A stretch of DNA of 64,000 bases from an uncultured Acidobacteriia bacterium (GCA_903875575.1 CAIQWJ010000079.1:1-64000), one strand, 5' to 3'; counted from the stretch's first letter, positions 27,278 to 37,121 are shown. Translations and numbers: made by a program. The notes: generated by a model not told the origin, from the letters alone.

Positions 27278-27785
27278 CGTAACGTCTCCCTGACTACAGC
27301 ATGGCGGGAGAACGGTTACAATTCTCTGGCAATCGGGTCATGGTTTCGCGAAAACATTTCAGAAAGAAATGTTCTTCGCCGGTGCGCAATATTTACAGAA
27401 TCCCGATTGCGCTTCACGTAGCCATATATGCGCATCACTCCCGACGTGGTTTTCATCCCACAGATATCGCCCGCACTCCCAACGTGCGTGCCGCGTGTGG
27501 GAGCGGGAAGAGCATGCGTTTTGTACCCTCAGGGCGAAGCCAAACTGCGGTCTCTCAACGTTGACGACTGTCTCAAAAACAAGCATCAGGTAAGGTCTGG
27601 CCCTGTACCCGAAGCGAACGGGCGGAGCAGCGATTATCGGATCCGTTTTTGTGGTGCGTGCATTTGCCAAACTCCCGTTTGGATTCACACGGCTCGATGG
27701 CTGCTGCACCAGGGACCGCGGGCTTGCCGGAGGGAATGCCAGCTTTTCGTTGCAGCACTGCCGGCACCGACAGATACTGGAGAAC
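27278..27785. other. 508-bp gene-free region with a short hairpin
   Basis: A divergent region, more AT-rich than its surroundings, between the PHP operon and the dehydrogenase. It contains an 8-bp inverted repeat with 5-nt loop (AACATTTC at 27353-27360, GAAATGTT at 27366-27373). Open frames on both strands have no protein-like content. It may hold promoters for both sides or an undetected RNA; I cannot support more. Confidence 0.5.
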
Positions 27786-28664
27786 ATGAGCCAAACAACT
27801 GGATTTATCGGACTGGGTAAGCTCGGTCTGCCAATTGCGGAGAAGTTGATAGAGGGCGGGTTTTCTCTGCGTGTTTACAATCGCACCACGCAGAAAGCGG
27901 CGAGCCTGGTGGCACGTGGCGCGACGGCGGTGAAGACCCCGAGTGAAGCCGCGACGGGTGGCCAGGCGATTACGATCGTCAGCGACGACCGGGCGCTGCT
28001 GGAAGTTGCCAGCGAGGAATTCTGCGAGGCACTGGGGACGGGCCTGCATATTTCGATGAGCACGGTTTCGCCAGTGACTTCGCGAACCCTGGCCGAGCGC
28101 CATGCGCGATTCGGTGGGCGGTTTGTCGCGGCTCCGGTATTCGGGCGTCCGGAGGCCGCGGCGGCGAAGAAACTGTGGATCTGCATGTCGGGCGCCGTGG
28201 CTGCGAAGGAAGCGGCAAAGCCGGTGTTCGACGCGATTGGGCAAGGGGTCTACGACTTCGGCGAGGAGGTGGGCGCGGCAAATGTGGTGAAGCTGGCGGG
28301 TAACTTTCTGTTGACGGCTGCGATTGAGGCGATGGCAGAGGCGTCAGCGATGGCGGAGAAGAACGGCGTGCCTCGTGCCGATCTGCTGAATATGCTCAGT
28401 TCCACGATCTTCAATTGCCCAATTTATGTAAATTATGGCAAGGGAATTATCAATTCACAGTTTGAACCGGCGGGGTTTGCGATTCCGCTGATTCTGAAAG
28501 ATATGCACCTGGTGCAGAAGACGGCGTCCGACGCGCGGGCTCCGATGCCGATGGTCAATCTGCTGATTGATCGGTATCTGACAATGCTGGCGAAGGGGCG
28601 CGACCAGTACGATGCAGTGGGGCTGGTGCTGGGCGCGGCCGAGGATGCGGGATTGCAGTGGTGA
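27786..28664 (+). CDS. NAD(P)-dependent beta-hydroxyacid dehydrogenase
   Basis: A 292-residue enzyme of the 3-hydroxyisobutyrate dehydrogenase family, which oxidises or reduces beta-hydroxyacids with NAD(P). The Rossmann start is TGFIGLGKLGLPIAEKLI and the catalytic lysine region is NVVKLAGNFLLTAAIEAMAE (Lys in VKLAGN). The substrate motif is less strict than in MmsB (STVSPVTSRTL in place of STISP). GGAG lies 5 nt before the ATG; an upstream in-frame extension to 27651 has no family content. Substrate could be tartronate semialdehyde, succinic semialdehyde or similar. Confidence 0.85.
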   Translation: MSQTTGFIGLGKLGLPIAEKLIEGGFSLRVYNRTTQKAASLVARGATAVKTPSEAATGGQAITIVSDDRALLEVASEEFCEALGTGLHISMSTVSPVTSRTLAERHARFGGRFVAAPVFGRPEAAAAKKLWICMSGAVAAKEAAKPVFDAIGQGVYDFGEEVGAANVVKLAGNFLLTAAIEAMAEASAMAEKNGVPRADLLNMLSSTIFNCPIYVNYGKGIINSQFEPAGFAIPLILKDMHLVQKTASDARAPMPMVNLLIDRYLTMLAKGRDQYDAVGLVLGAAEDAGLQW

Positions 28665-28702
28665 AAACAAGACAGACCCGTTTATTGTGGTATCCTCCGC
28701 GA

Positions 28703-29254
28703 ATGCAAAAGAAACGGTGGTTTGGTGGGGCCGCGCTGACTATTGCGGCCGTAATGATGTCGGGTTCGGTTCACGCGCAGGCACCGGCGGGCGCGGGTGG
28801 GGGAGCGGGCCGTGGCGGTGCACCGGCTGGCGTACCGGCGAGTATCGATCTGACGACCGCGAAACGGATGGCAGCTGCGTCGGAAGCCGCGGCGAAGGCG
28901 GCAAACGCGAGCGTCGCGGTAGTGATCGTGGATGCGAATGGCGACCTGGTTTACTTCGAGCGCATGGATGGCACGAGTTCCCGCGCTGTAGTGCTGAGTC
29001 AGGGAAAGGCTCGTGCGGCTCTGCTGTTCGGACTCCCGACAAAAACGGTGCAGGACGCGGCGGCTGCGGGGAAACCAGTGTCGGCTCAGGTCACCGTGCC
29101 GCCGGGCGGCGGCAATGAGATCACGATTATCCAGGGTGGCCTGCCGGTCATGAAGGATGGCAAGATTGTGGCCGCGATTGCGACTGGTGGATCGACCGGT
29201 GCCAATGACGAGAAATTCGCGCAGGCTGGGCTGGACGCTTACACGGCACAGTAG
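28703..29254 (+). CDS. Exported HbpS/GlcG-like (heme-binding DUF336) protein
   Basis: A 183-residue secreted protein with signal peptide (ALTIAAVMMSGSVHAQ), a Gly/Ala-rich linker, then the GlcG/HbpS domain: LTTAKRMAAASEAAAKAANA, VVIVDANGDLVYFERMDGTS, SQGKARAALLFGLPTKTV and ending GANDEKFAQAGLDAY. Homologues bind heme or small acids; many are of unknown role. The start is the signal-peptide methionine at 28703. The gene is 38 bp after the dehydrogenase and may share its transcript. Confidence 0.85.
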   Translation: MQKKRWFGGAALTIAAVMMSGSVHAQAPAGAGGGAGRGGAPAGVPASIDLTTAKRMAAASEAAAKAANASVAVVIVDANGDLVYFERMDGTSSRAVVLSQGKARAALLFGLPTKTVQDAAAAGKPVSAQVTVPPGGGNEITIIQGGLPVMKDGKIVAAIATGGSTGANDEKFAQAGLDAYTAQ

Positions 29255-29342
29255 GCGCATCGCGCCAGTCGCGGGAGCAGGCCGGGGAGTTATTCCTGCC
29301 TGATCAGTTGGCACAGCGGTGCGCGTCCGGGTACTATGGCTC

Positions 29343-30368
29343 ATGCGAATTTGCCTGGCGGTGTTGACCCTTTTCCTTGGCAGTCTGGGTGCGGTTTCCG
29401 GCCAGACAGCGCCGATTCCGATCAAGGTGGTGGTGGTCACCATGTTCGAGATTGGCGCAGATACGGGCGACAAGCCTGGCGAGTTGCAGTATTGGGTGGA
29501 ACGGAACCGTTTGGATCAGGTTCTGCCGTTTCCCCAGGGCTTCCATGATTTGCGTACGAACGGCGAGGGGGTGCTCGCGGTGCTGACCGGCATGGGGACA
29601 GCGAAAGCGGCGGGCAGCATCATGGCGCTCGGACTGGACCCGCGCTTCGACCTGAGGAAGGCGTACTGGATTGTTGCGGGCATTGCCGGGGTGGATCCGG
29701 CGGATGCGTCGCTCGGGTCTGCCGGGTGGGCGGAGTGGGTGGTGGACGGCGACCTGGCTTATGAAGTGGACGGGCGGGAGATCCCGGCCGATTGGTCCAC
29801 CGGCTTTGTGCCACTGGGCAAGGCCACGCCCTATGAACTCCCGCGGAACGGAGATCGAGGCGAGGTCTATCATTTGAACCCGGCGCTTACTGACTGGGCC
29901 TTTAAGCTGACGGAGAACGTGAAGCTGGACGATACGACCGAGATGCGGAAGGACCGCGCGGCGTACGCATCCGCGAACGCACGGCGACCTCCTTTTGTGC
30001 TGAAAGGCGATACGATTTCGGCAAGTACGTTCTTCTCGGGCGTGAAGATGAGCGAATGGGCAGAACGGTGGGTGAAGTATTACACCGACGGCAAGGGCAA
30101 CTACGTGACTACGGGGATGGAGGATACGGGCACACTGTCGTCGCTGCAGATGCTGGCGAAGGCGGGCCGGGTGGATTGGAATCGCGTGATGGTGCTGCGA
30201 ACAGCCAGCGATTTCGACCAGCCGCCGCCGGGCATGACGGCTGCGCAGAATCTGGCGCGCACGGCAGGTGGGCAGTTTGTTGGATTTCTACCGGCGCTGG
30301 AGACGGCGTGGCGGGTGGGAAATACCGTAGTGCAGGAGATTACCGGGCACTGGAGCAAGTACGAGTGA
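29343..30368 (+). CDS. Purine nucleoside permease (NUP) family protein
   Basis: A 341-residue exported protein (signal peptide LAVLTLFLGSLGAVSGQ). It matches the NUP family first described in Candida: PIKVVVVTMFEIGADTGDKP, GEGVLAVLTGMGTAKAAGSI, WIVAGIAGVDPADASLGSAG, YVTTGMEDTGTLSSLQMLA. The fold is related to nucleoside phosphorylases rather than to membrane transporters: no transmembrane helices follow the signal, so a periplasmic nucleoside-binding or phosphorylase-like role is more likely than a channel. The start is the ATG of the signal peptide at 29343. Confidence 0.85.
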   Translation: MRICLAVLTLFLGSLGAVSGQTAPIPIKVVVVTMFEIGADTGDKPGELQYWVERNRLDQVLPFPQGFHDLRTNGEGVLAVLTGMGTAKAAGSIMALGLDPRFDLRKAYWIVAGIAGVDPADASLGSAGWAEWVVDGDLAYEVDGREIPADWSTGFVPLGKATPYELPRNGDRGEVYHLNPALTDWAFKLTENVKLDDTTEMRKDRAAYASANARRPPFVLKGDTISASTFFSGVKMSEWAERWVKYYTDGKGNYVTTGMEDTGTLSSLQMLAKAGRVDWNRVMVLRTASDFDQPPPGMTAAQNLARTAGGQFVGFLPALETAWRVGNTVVQEITGHWSKYE

Positions 30369-30404
30369 GAGCGCGTGCATCAAGAGTGAACCCATACTGG
30401 AGGC

Positions 30405-31397
30405 ATGAGAGCTGCCATTCTGAAGCCGGGCCGGACGGACCCCGCCCGCTACCTCGAAATCGCCGATGTCTCCCGGCCTGCCATGCGACCGGGGCATATC
30501 CTGATCCGGGTGGTCGCCTGCGGGGTTTGCCGCACCGATCTGCATATTGCCGAGGGGGATCTGCCTGCCATTCAGACCGATCTCATTCCCGGACATCAGA
30601 TTGTCGGTGAAGTAGTGGAAGGGGAGACGCCGGAATTACCGCTCAGATCTCGGGTCGGAGTCTCCTGGATGGGCGGCGTGGATGGTGAATGCTGGTACTG
30701 CAGACACGGGATGGAGAACCTGTGCGATCAGCCCGCCTTTACCGGATACACAATTCAAGGTGGTTTTGCCGAATTCGCGTTGGTGCGAGCGGATTTCGCA
30801 TATGCGCTGCCGCCCGGGCTGGATGACGTCCATGTGGCTCCCCTGCTCTGCGCGGGCATTATCGGGTTCCGGAGTTTACGGGTTGCGGGCGTTGAACAGG
30901 GCGAACGAGTGGGTCTTTTCGGCTTCGGCAGTTCGGCCAGTCTGGCCATCGCCATTCTGAAAGCGTGGAAGTGCGAGATCTACGTGGCGACCAGGGGCCA
31001 GGCGCATCGGGATACGGCTGCAGCCGCGAGGGCAAACTGGGTGGGCAAGGAAGACGACAAGCCGCCCGTGCAACTCGACCGGGCCATAACGTTCGCGCCC
31101 AGTGGCAAGGTGGTGGTGAGCGCACTTGCCAGTCTGCGGAAAGGAGGCGTGGTGGCAATTAACGCCATTCACCTGGACCAGATGCCGGCTTTCGACTACG
31201 ACACGCTGCTTTGGGGTGAACGGCAGATCCGCAGCGTGGCCAACATGACCCGGCAGGACGCAAGGGACTTCCTGAAGCTGGCGCACGATCTCAGGATTCG
31301 CCCTGAGGTGACGATGTTCTCACTGGACGATGCGAACAGCGCGCTGCTGGCAGTCAAGGAGGAAACAGCGAAAGGATCGGTCGTCATCGTTCCGTGA
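30405..31397 (+). CDS. Zinc-dependent alcohol dehydrogenase
   Basis: A 330-residue medium-chain dehydrogenase. Catalytic zinc ligands: ACGVCRTDLHIAEG (Cys), PGHQIVGEV (His). The structural zinc site keeps three cysteines (ECWYCRHGMENLCD), but the usual first one is replaced in WMGGVDGE. The Rossmann motif is GLFGFGSSASLAIAIL, variant of GxGxxG. It resembles the YjgB/AdhP-like group acting on primary alcohols or aldehydes. It may be co-transcribed with the purine permease (36 bp). Confidence 0.85.
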   Translation: MRAAILKPGRTDPARYLEIADVSRPAMRPGHILIRVVACGVCRTDLHIAEGDLPAIQTDLIPGHQIVGEVVEGETPELPLRSRVGVSWMGGVDGECWYCRHGMENLCDQPAFTGYTIQGGFAEFALVRADFAYALPPGLDDVHVAPLLCAGIIGFRSLRVAGVEQGERVGLFGFGSSASLAIAILKAWKCEIYVATRGQAHRDTAAAARANWVGKEDDKPPVQLDRAITFAPSGKVVVSALASLRKGGVVAINAIHLDQMPAFDYDTLLWGERQIRSVANMTRQDARDFLKLAHDLRIRPEVTMFSLDDANSALLAVKEETAKGSVVIVP

Positions 31398-31575
31398 AGG
31401 ACGGCGTTGCCGTGATGCCTGAAGACGGCCCTGCGTTCGGCACCTGAAGTGCAGACATGATTCTGCCGGTGCCGTTGCGCTTCCAAATGTGGCCATCCCT
31501 GGCTGCTTCCACAGGATGCAACGGCAAACCGCAGGAAAAGGAGCCTCTCACGCAGCAGACGCACGAAAGGCACCA

Positions 31576-32496
31576 ATGAATACGACAGGTTCCGGGATTG
31601 GCTTGATCGTGAACGAAAGGGCAGGCAAACTCGGGACGTCATCGGCGGTTCACGAACTGCTCGCCGCGCTGAACCGATACGGCTTCCGCGCCGAGCCGAT
31701 TCTGATCGGAAGAGGCACAGACCCTGCCGACGCCGCTCGCGGAGCGCTGCGAAGCGGATCAAAGACGCTGGTCGTCGCCGGAGGGGATGGTACGATCAGC
31801 GCGGTCGCTTCCACTTTGCTCTATTCCGGCGCAACATTGGGCGTGCTGCCGATGGGAACGCTCAATCACTTTGCCAAAGATCTTCGGATACCCATGGACA
31901 TGGAACATGCGGCCCGTGTTCTTGCGAATGGCTGCGTGGCGAGGGTCGATGTAGGCGAAGTCAATGGTCGTATCTTCATCAATAATTCGAGCCTCGGCGT
32001 CTATCCGCAGATGGTGAACCAGAGGAAGGCATTCCGGCACAAGGGATTTGCGAAATGGGAAGCGGTTCTATGGGCTGCATTTGCCGCGATGAAAAGGATG
32101 CCTTTCCTCAAACTCCGGCTGACCACGGCCGACACGCACCTGGCGGGGCTGACGCCTATGATCTTTGTCGGCAACAACGAGTACTCGGTGGAAGGTTTTG
32201 AAGCAGGCACACGCTGCCGGATGGACGCGGGCCAGCTGTTCATCTATGCGTTGAAGGCCTCTACGCGGAGTGAGTTGATACGACTGGCACTACTGGCTCT
32301 TTTCGGGTGCCTACGTCAGGACCGTGACTTCGATTCGCTGTGCGTACCGGAGGCGTGGATCGAAACCAGGCGGAGATGGGCGAGGGTGTCGCTCGATGGA
32401 GAGGTTGTCCGACTGGAAACGCCGCTGCATTATCGGGCACGCCCCGCTGCCCTCCGTGTCATTGTTCCCGGGAAGGAGGTGGAATGCGAACTTTAG
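31576..32496 (+). CDS. Diacylglycerol kinase-like lipid kinase
   Basis: A 306-residue DAGK_cat protein: GLIVNERAGKLGT, TLVVAGGDGTISAVASTLL (nucleotide-binding GGDGT), GVLPMGTLNHFAKDLRIPMD (GTLNHFA). It should phosphorylate a lipid such as diacylglycerol or a sphingoid base with ATP. A GAAAGG box lies 6 nt before the ATG at 31576. The end overlaps the next gene's start by 13 bases, so the kinase and phosphoesterase are co-translated. Confidence 0.88.
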   Translation: MNTTGSGIGLIVNERAGKLGTSSAVHELLAALNRYGFRAEPILIGRGTDPADAARGALRSGSKTLVVAGGDGTISAVASTLLYSGATLGVLPMGTLNHFAKDLRIPMDMEHAARVLANGCVARVDVGEVNGRIFINNSSLGVYPQMVNQRKAFRHKGFAKWEAVLWAAFAAMKRMPFLKLRLTTADTHLAGLTPMIFVGNNEYSVEGFEAGTRCRMDAGQLFIYALKASTRSELIRLALLALFGCLRQDRDFDSLCVPEAWIETRRRWARVSLDGEVVRLETPLHYRARPAALRVIVPGKEVECEL

Positions 32497-33332
32497 TCCA
32501 TCTTTCGGATGTCCATTTCGGGCGGTCAGAAGAGATCGTGGTGGAACAGCTGGTTGAGTCCGTTCACAGCATCCAGCCGGATGTCGTCGCCATTTCGGGC
32601 GACCTGACGCAGCGAGCCACGCCACGCGAATTCGAGAGAGCGCGCGCATTTCTGCAAATGCTGCCAAAACCGCAAATCGTCGTGCCAGGCAATCATGACC
32701 TTCCGCTCTACAACCTTTATGCCAGGTTTCGAGGGGGGTTCGACGCCTACAAACGCTACGTTTCCCATGACCTGGAGCCCTTCTACCTCGACGACGAGAT
32801 CGCCGTCACGGGCGTCAATACGGCCAGGAGACTCCTCATCAAAGGCGGACGCATCAATGAGGCGCAGATGCTCCGCGTGGAGGAACATCTGCGTGGCCTG
32901 CCCGATCACATCAGGAAAGTTGTGGTCACGCATCATCCTTTCGATCTGCCCCCCGGCTATAGGGCGGGTGAGCTTGCTGGCCGCTCAGAGCAGGCGTTGG
33001 GCCGCTTCCTGGTCTGTGGCCTGGATCTCCTGCTGGCTGGGCATCTGCATGTCAGTTCCCGCGGACCAACGGCCATCAGACTCGGATGCGGAGCGCGCAC
33101 CGCCGTTTTTGTTCAGGCCGGCACCGCGTGTTCCACGCGGGGAAGAGGAGAGCCGAACTCGTATAACGTGATCCGGGTGGATCAGGCCTCGATGGAAATA
33201 CAAACGCTGTCCCTGGCAGACGACGGTTTTGTGCCGGGTGCCAGTCAGTGGTTCGAGCGATCATCCAGCGGCTGGGTGCGGAACAGTGGCGAAATTCCGA
33301 CCGGAGCGCCAGACGCGGGCGACCGCCGGTGA
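32484..33332 (+). CDS. Calcineurin-like metallophosphoesterase
   Basis: A 282-residue two-metal phosphoesterase with all blocks in order: LVHLSDVHFG, VAISGDLTQRA, VVPGNHDLPL, VVTHHPFDLPP, LLAGHLHVSS. It is similar to CpdA/Icc-like enzymes. The ATG at 32484 is preceded by GGAAGGAGGTGGA and lies inside the end of the lipid kinase gene. Co-expression with a lipid kinase suggests a phospholipid or lipid-headgroup substrate; this is inference. Confidence 0.88.
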   Translation: MRTLVHLSDVHFGRSEEIVVEQLVESVHSIQPDVVAISGDLTQRATPREFERARAFLQMLPKPQIVVPGNHDLPLYNLYARFRGGFDAYKRYVSHDLEPFYLDDEIAVTGVNTARRLLIKGGRINEAQMLRVEEHLRGLPDHIRKVVVTHHPFDLPPGYRAGELAGRSEQALGRFLVCGLDLLLAGHLHVSSRGPTAIRLGCGARTAVFVQAGTACSTRGRGEPNSYNVIRVDQASMEIQTLSLADDGFVPGASQWFERSSSGWVRNSGEIPTGAPDAGDRR

Positions 33333-33342
33333 GGGAACGGGC

Positions 33343-34347
33343 TCACGCCAATTGCACCACCATTTTGCCGATATTGCTGCCTTCAAAGAGTCCGATAAAC
33401 GCCTCCACGGCATGATCGATCCCCTTGACAACCGTCTCCTGGTTCTTCAACCTGCCTGCTCTGAAATAACCGCCCACTTCTCCCGCAAACTCAGCTTGCC
33501 GGTTCATCCAGTCACTCACGATCAGACCCTTCATGGTGAGCCTTTTGGTGGTCATGTTGAAAAGGTTGGAAGGACCCGGGAGCGGCTTTGTTTCGTTGTA
33601 CAACGAGATGCTGCCACAGGCGACGATCCGCCCATGAACGCGCAGCGCGGAGAGGGCCGCTTCGAGCGTCTCGCCTCCCACATTGTCGAAATAGACATCG
33701 ATGCCCTCCGGTGCCGCCTCCGCCAGCTGGGGCAACACCGGACCGGTCTTGTAATTTAACGCGCGGTCAAAGCCACATTCATCCAGCAGGAACCGGACCT
33801 TGTCGGGCGAGCCCGCCGAGCCGATAACAGTACAACCGCGGAGCTTCGCTAACTGCCCGGCGACATTCCCGACCGCGCCCGCTGCGCCGGAAATGAAGAC
33901 GACATCCCCGGCTTTGACGTCCACCAGGTTCAGACCGCACCAGGCGGTCATGCCGGGCATGCCGAGGGCGCCCAGGTAAATGGACAGCGGCTGGATCTCC
34001 CGGCTTACGGAATGCAACTCCGCAGGTTGAGCGGTGAAATACTCGCGCCAGCCGCGATGGGAGGTAACAGCATCTCCCACTTTGAATTCGCCGGCTCGTG
34101 ATTCCACCACTTCGCCGACCGCACCGCCGTCCATGGGCTGGCCCAGTGTGAAGGGAGGCACGTAGGATTTGCGGTCGTTCATGCGACCGCGCATGTAGGG
34201 ATCGACCGACATGAAGAGGTTGCGAACGAGGACTTCTCCCTGGTTGAGCGCGGGGAGTTCTGTCTCTGCCAGGGTAAAATTTGCAGCGTTTGGAATTCCC
34301 ACCGGTCGGCTGGTAAGGCGAATTTCACGGCTTTTGATTTTTGACAT
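33343..34347 (-). CDS. NADPH-dependent medium-chain oxidoreductase (prostaglandin reductase-like)
   Basis: A 334-residue zinc-free MDR enzyme: RNLFMSVDPYMRGRMNDRKS, VFISGAAGAVGNVAGQLAKL (nucleotide site AAGAVG) and VDVYFDNVGGETLEAAL. This is the leukotriene B4 dehydrogenase/CurA-like group, which reduces enone or enal double bonds. GAAGGAAGAG lies directly ahead of the ATG at 34347, which decides the start over a TTG six codons upstream. It is convergent with the phosphoesterase at a distance of 10 bp and 47 bp after the oleate hydratase, with which it may be co-transcribed. Confidence 0.87.
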   Translation of the reverse strand: MSKIKSREIRLTSRPVGIPNAANFTLAETELPALNQGEVLVRNLFMSVDPYMRGRMNDRKSYVPPFTLGQPMDGGAVGEVVESRAGEFKVGDAVTSHRGWREYFTAQPAELHSVSREIQPLSIYLGALGMPGMTAWCGLNLVDVKAGDVVFISGAAGAVGNVAGQLAKLRGCTVIGSAGSPDKVRFLLDECGFDRALNYKTGPVLPQLAEAAPEGIDVYFDNVGGETLEAALSALRVHGRIVACGSISLYNETKPLPGPSNLFNMTTKRLTMKGLIVSDWMNRQAEFAGEVGGYFRAGRLKNQETVVKGIDHAVEAFIGLFEGSNIGKMVVQLA

Positions 34348-34394
34348 TGGATTCTCTTCCTTCAATTATGTGCCGACATTCAGTGCGCCGCCTC

Positions 34395-35966
34395 TTATTT
34401 GAACGCCTTGAGCAACGCCTCAAACTCCGCGTGGCGCGACCTGGCTTGCGGCGTTACCGCCGGAACGTTCCGCTGAATTCCGAGCAGTTCGTACACAGCC
34501 ATCTGGGCCGCCCGAACCGAATATTCCACAGTGAAAACCGTATCGTCCGGAATCTCCACAAACTGACTGATGAACGCCAGATTCTTAGAACCCGGGGGCA
34601 CGGGGAGGGGCCGATCACCCGACACCCGGGGCATAAACATGCTGGTCAGATAGGGCATCCGGCAGGGAATGCAGTTGGCCGCGGCAAATGTTTCGTCATC
34701 GAACCGAAGATGGCCGCAGAGCTCCCGCAGTATTTCCTCCCCATTGCACGCCGCCATGGATTTCGGTACGAAGTTGCCAAGGCGGTCAGGGAAAAGCGAG
34801 TAGCCCCAGAACACCTGAACACCTGATGGCTGGTTGGCGAAGTGGGGCTGGAAGGCCAGCACAATTGACAGGAGCCAGTTGGAATCCCTGAAGGTCACAA
34901 GACCACCGGTACCGGCCAAATTGCCGCTGAACCGCTCCATCTGACTGAAGAACGAAGGATTCTTCAAAGTGACAGTGAACGACTCCCACCAGGCTTGTGC
35001 GATCGAACTGTTGAAGACGGCGGGTCGGCCAAACTGCGGGCGCCCCTCCGACAGGCGTTCCCAAAGCGACCAGCCGCCGCTGTCAGATTTGGTCATTCTG
35101 GCTGGCGCGCTGGTCATCGACCCCAGACTGGAGGCGTCCGTCATGGAAGCGTTCTGCAGAAAGACGAGATCTCCGTCATAGACGGCAATGTCTTCACGTT
35201 TTCCTGCCCGCAAACACCGGAGGCCCGTCACGACGAACTGACCATCCCCGGTCTTGTGTTCGATGTCCGTAACTTTGCAATCGGTGACGAGCCGCACGCC
35301 CTGATCCGCCAGCCAACTTTGCAGAGGGACCACCAGGGAATCGTACTGGTTGTAGATGGTTCTCTTTACGCCGGCCAGGGTTTCAATGCGCGTGAACTCC
35401 AGCATAAAGCGCAGCAGATAGCGTTTGAACTCCACGGCACTGTGCCAGGGCTGGAACGCGAAGGTGGTGGACCACATGTACCAGAACGGCGTTTCGAAGA
35501 AACCAGGCGACAGGCAATCGGTTATGCAACTGGCGCCCAGGCTCTCTTCGCTGGCCAGGCCCAGTTTCAGCAGTTCGAGGCGATCCTGCATGGAGAACCC
35601 CATGGACGCGACGGGGACTTTGGCGCGGCGCCTGTCTACCAGCCTTGCCATGGAATTCGACTTGTGGTGTTCGTTGAACTCCACGGTTTCGTCGAACACG
35701 GATTGGCCGGGACGCGTGAGGGAGGGGATCGATCTATACAGATCCCAGGTGCATTCGTAATTGTCGGTGGTGAGCATTCGTCCACCGCGCATGGAGTATC
35801 CGAGATCCGCGTCTCCGATGCCATCCAGGCTCCCACCCAGAACTGGTGCGGCTTCCAGGATCGAAATGTTCGAGCCTGGGATGTTTCCATCGCGGATCAT
35901 GAACGCGGCAGCGGCGAGGGAGCCGATCCCGCCACCCACCATGTACGCCTTTGATTTTGTGGTCAT
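34395..35966 (-). CDS. ohyA: Oleate hydratase
   Basis: A 523-residue FAD protein of the MCRA/oleate hydratase family, which adds water to the cis-9 double bond of oleate, giving 10-hydroxystearate. The N-terminal dinucleotide motif is AYMVGGGIGSLAAAAFMIRD; typical blocks are DADLGYSMRGGRMLTTDNYE, YNQYDSLVVPLQSWLADQGV, FWGYSLFPDRLGNFV and MPYLTSMFMPRVSGDRP. The catalytic Tyr/Glu region (GGRMLT near residue 62) is present. Length is near the usual 540-650. The start at 35966 fits the family N-terminus; the frame is open further upstream without family content. The adjacent enone reductase hints at a fatty-acid modification unit. Confidence 0.9.
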   Translation of the reverse strand: MTTKSKAYMVGGGIGSLAAAAFMIRDGNIPGSNISILEAAPVLGGSLDGIGDADLGYSMRGGRMLTTDNYECTWDLYRSIPSLTRPGQSVFDETVEFNEHHKSNSMARLVDRRRAKVPVASMGFSMQDRLELLKLGLASEESLGASCITDCLSPGFFETPFWYMWSTTFAFQPWHSAVEFKRYLLRFMLEFTRIETLAGVKRTIYNQYDSLVVPLQSWLADQGVRLVTDCKVTDIEHKTGDGQFVVTGLRCLRAGKREDIAVYDGDLVFLQNASMTDASSLGSMTSAPARMTKSDSGGWSLWERLSEGRPQFGRPAVFNSSIAQAWWESFTVTLKNPSFFSQMERFSGNLAGTGGLVTFRDSNWLLSIVLAFQPHFANQPSGVQVFWGYSLFPDRLGNFVPKSMAACNGEEILRELCGHLRFDDETFAAANCIPCRMPYLTSMFMPRVSGDRPLPVPPGSKNLAFISQFVEIPDDTVFTVEYSVRAAQMAVYELLGIQRNVPAVTPQARSRHAEFEALLKAFK

Positions 35967-36150
35967 GCCCTGCCACCGGATACTGCCAGAAGTTGCATGC
36001 ACATGGAAAGGCACGTATGGCACCGAAGGCAGAGTTGTAAGAAGCCGGCCCAATATCCCGCTGACAGCGCGGCGCGCACATCCTGCCAGCCGTGCGCCGT
36101 GACGGTGTGCGGTCAAACGACGTCAATCGGTCGCGATTCGCCGACAGAGT

Positions 36151-36993
36151 TTACTTGCCCGAGATTTCGAGAAGTTCGATTTCGAAAATCAAAGCAGCAC
36201 CACCGGGGATGGAGGGGCGGCCCTGGTCGCCATAGGCCAGATCGGAAGGGCAAATGAGCAGCGATTTGCCGCCGACCTTCATGCGCTGGACGCCTTCGGT
36301 CCAGCCCGGAATGACGCCGTTGAGTGGAAACTGCGCCGGTTCGTTGCGCTTGTAAGAGCTATCGAATTCGGTGCCATCGATCAGGGTGCCACGGTAGTGG
36401 ACTTTGACGGTATCGGACGCCGTCGGGGAAGGACCTGTGCCCGGCGTCAGCTCTTTGTAGACCAGGCCGGAGGGCGTTCTGACAGCGCCGGGTTCTTTCG
36501 CGGCAGTTGCGAGATAAGCGGCGGACTTTTCTTTCTCACGTTGGGCTACGAGCACGGCGCGGGACTCGGCGAGACCCTGGATTTTGGGGCCCCAGACTTC
36601 GATGTCAACGGCGGGCTTACCGGCATCGGCATCGGTGAGCGCGCGCCGGACCAGTTCCAGTTCAGCGGCTGAGAGCGCAAACGGCTTGAGTGAGCGGGAC
36701 ACGCTGAGGCCGAGGGAGTAGATTGTTTTTTCTTCGTCAGTCATTTCTTTGGGGGGTTCGGGTGGAGGTGGTGGAACGGCTTTGGCGACCGGCTTTGCGC
36801 CGGGGGCGACCGGTTTTGCGGCAGTTGCGCCCGCAGGCCTGCGGGCACCCGAGGCACCGGCCGGTCTGGGCCTGCCCGATGCACCGGCGGGTCCGGGAAC
36901 CGCTGCCACCGCAGGCTTCGGGGCCTGCGCAAAGGCGGATGGATTCAGGATGCCGAAGAGTGCGACTGGCAGAAACACGTGATAAACCCGCAT
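36151..36993 (-). CDS. FKBP-type peptidyl-prolyl isomerase, exported
   Basis: A 280-residue folding catalyst. A signal peptide is followed by an unusual low-complexity Pro/Ala/Gly/Lys-rich linker (about residues 25-85). Then come an FKBP_N-type dimerisation segment (EEKTIYSLGLSVSRSLKPFA) and a complete FKBP domain (PSGLVYKELTPGTGPSPTAS, VKVHYRGTLIDGTEFDSSYK, AYGDQGRPSIPGGAALIFEI). This is the Mip/FkpA layout acting in the periplasm. The linker may span the peptidoglycan or hold the domain off the membrane. Confidence 0.9.
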   Translation of the reverse strand: MRVYHVFLPVALFGILNPSAFAQAPKPAVAAVPGPAGASGRPRPAGASGARRPAGATAAKPVAPGAKPVAKAVPPPPPEPPKEMTDEEKTIYSLGLSVSRSLKPFALSAAELELVRRALTDADAGKPAVDIEVWGPKIQGLAESRAVLVAQREKEKSAAYLATAAKEPGAVRTPSGLVYKELTPGTGPSPTASDTVKVHYRGTLIDGTEFDSSYKRNEPAQFPLNGVIPGWTEGVQRMKVGGKSLLICPSDLAYGDQGRPSIPGGAALIFEIELLEISGK

Positions 36994-37121
36994 CGTTTTA
37001 GCCTAACATTGGGGTCATTGATTCGTGCCGCACAGCTTTCGGCGAGGATGCCATCGAAGGGATTTTGGCGGCACGGCGAATTCCCGGTGCCGGAAAGGCT
37101 CAGGCTGCATCGAAGGGTTAT

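Noticed and set aside
27428-27820. Plus-strand frame of 130 codons in the 27.3-27.8 kb gap
   Set aside because: No ribosome-binding site, mixed composition, overlaps the start of the dehydrogenase gene in another frame; not protein-like.
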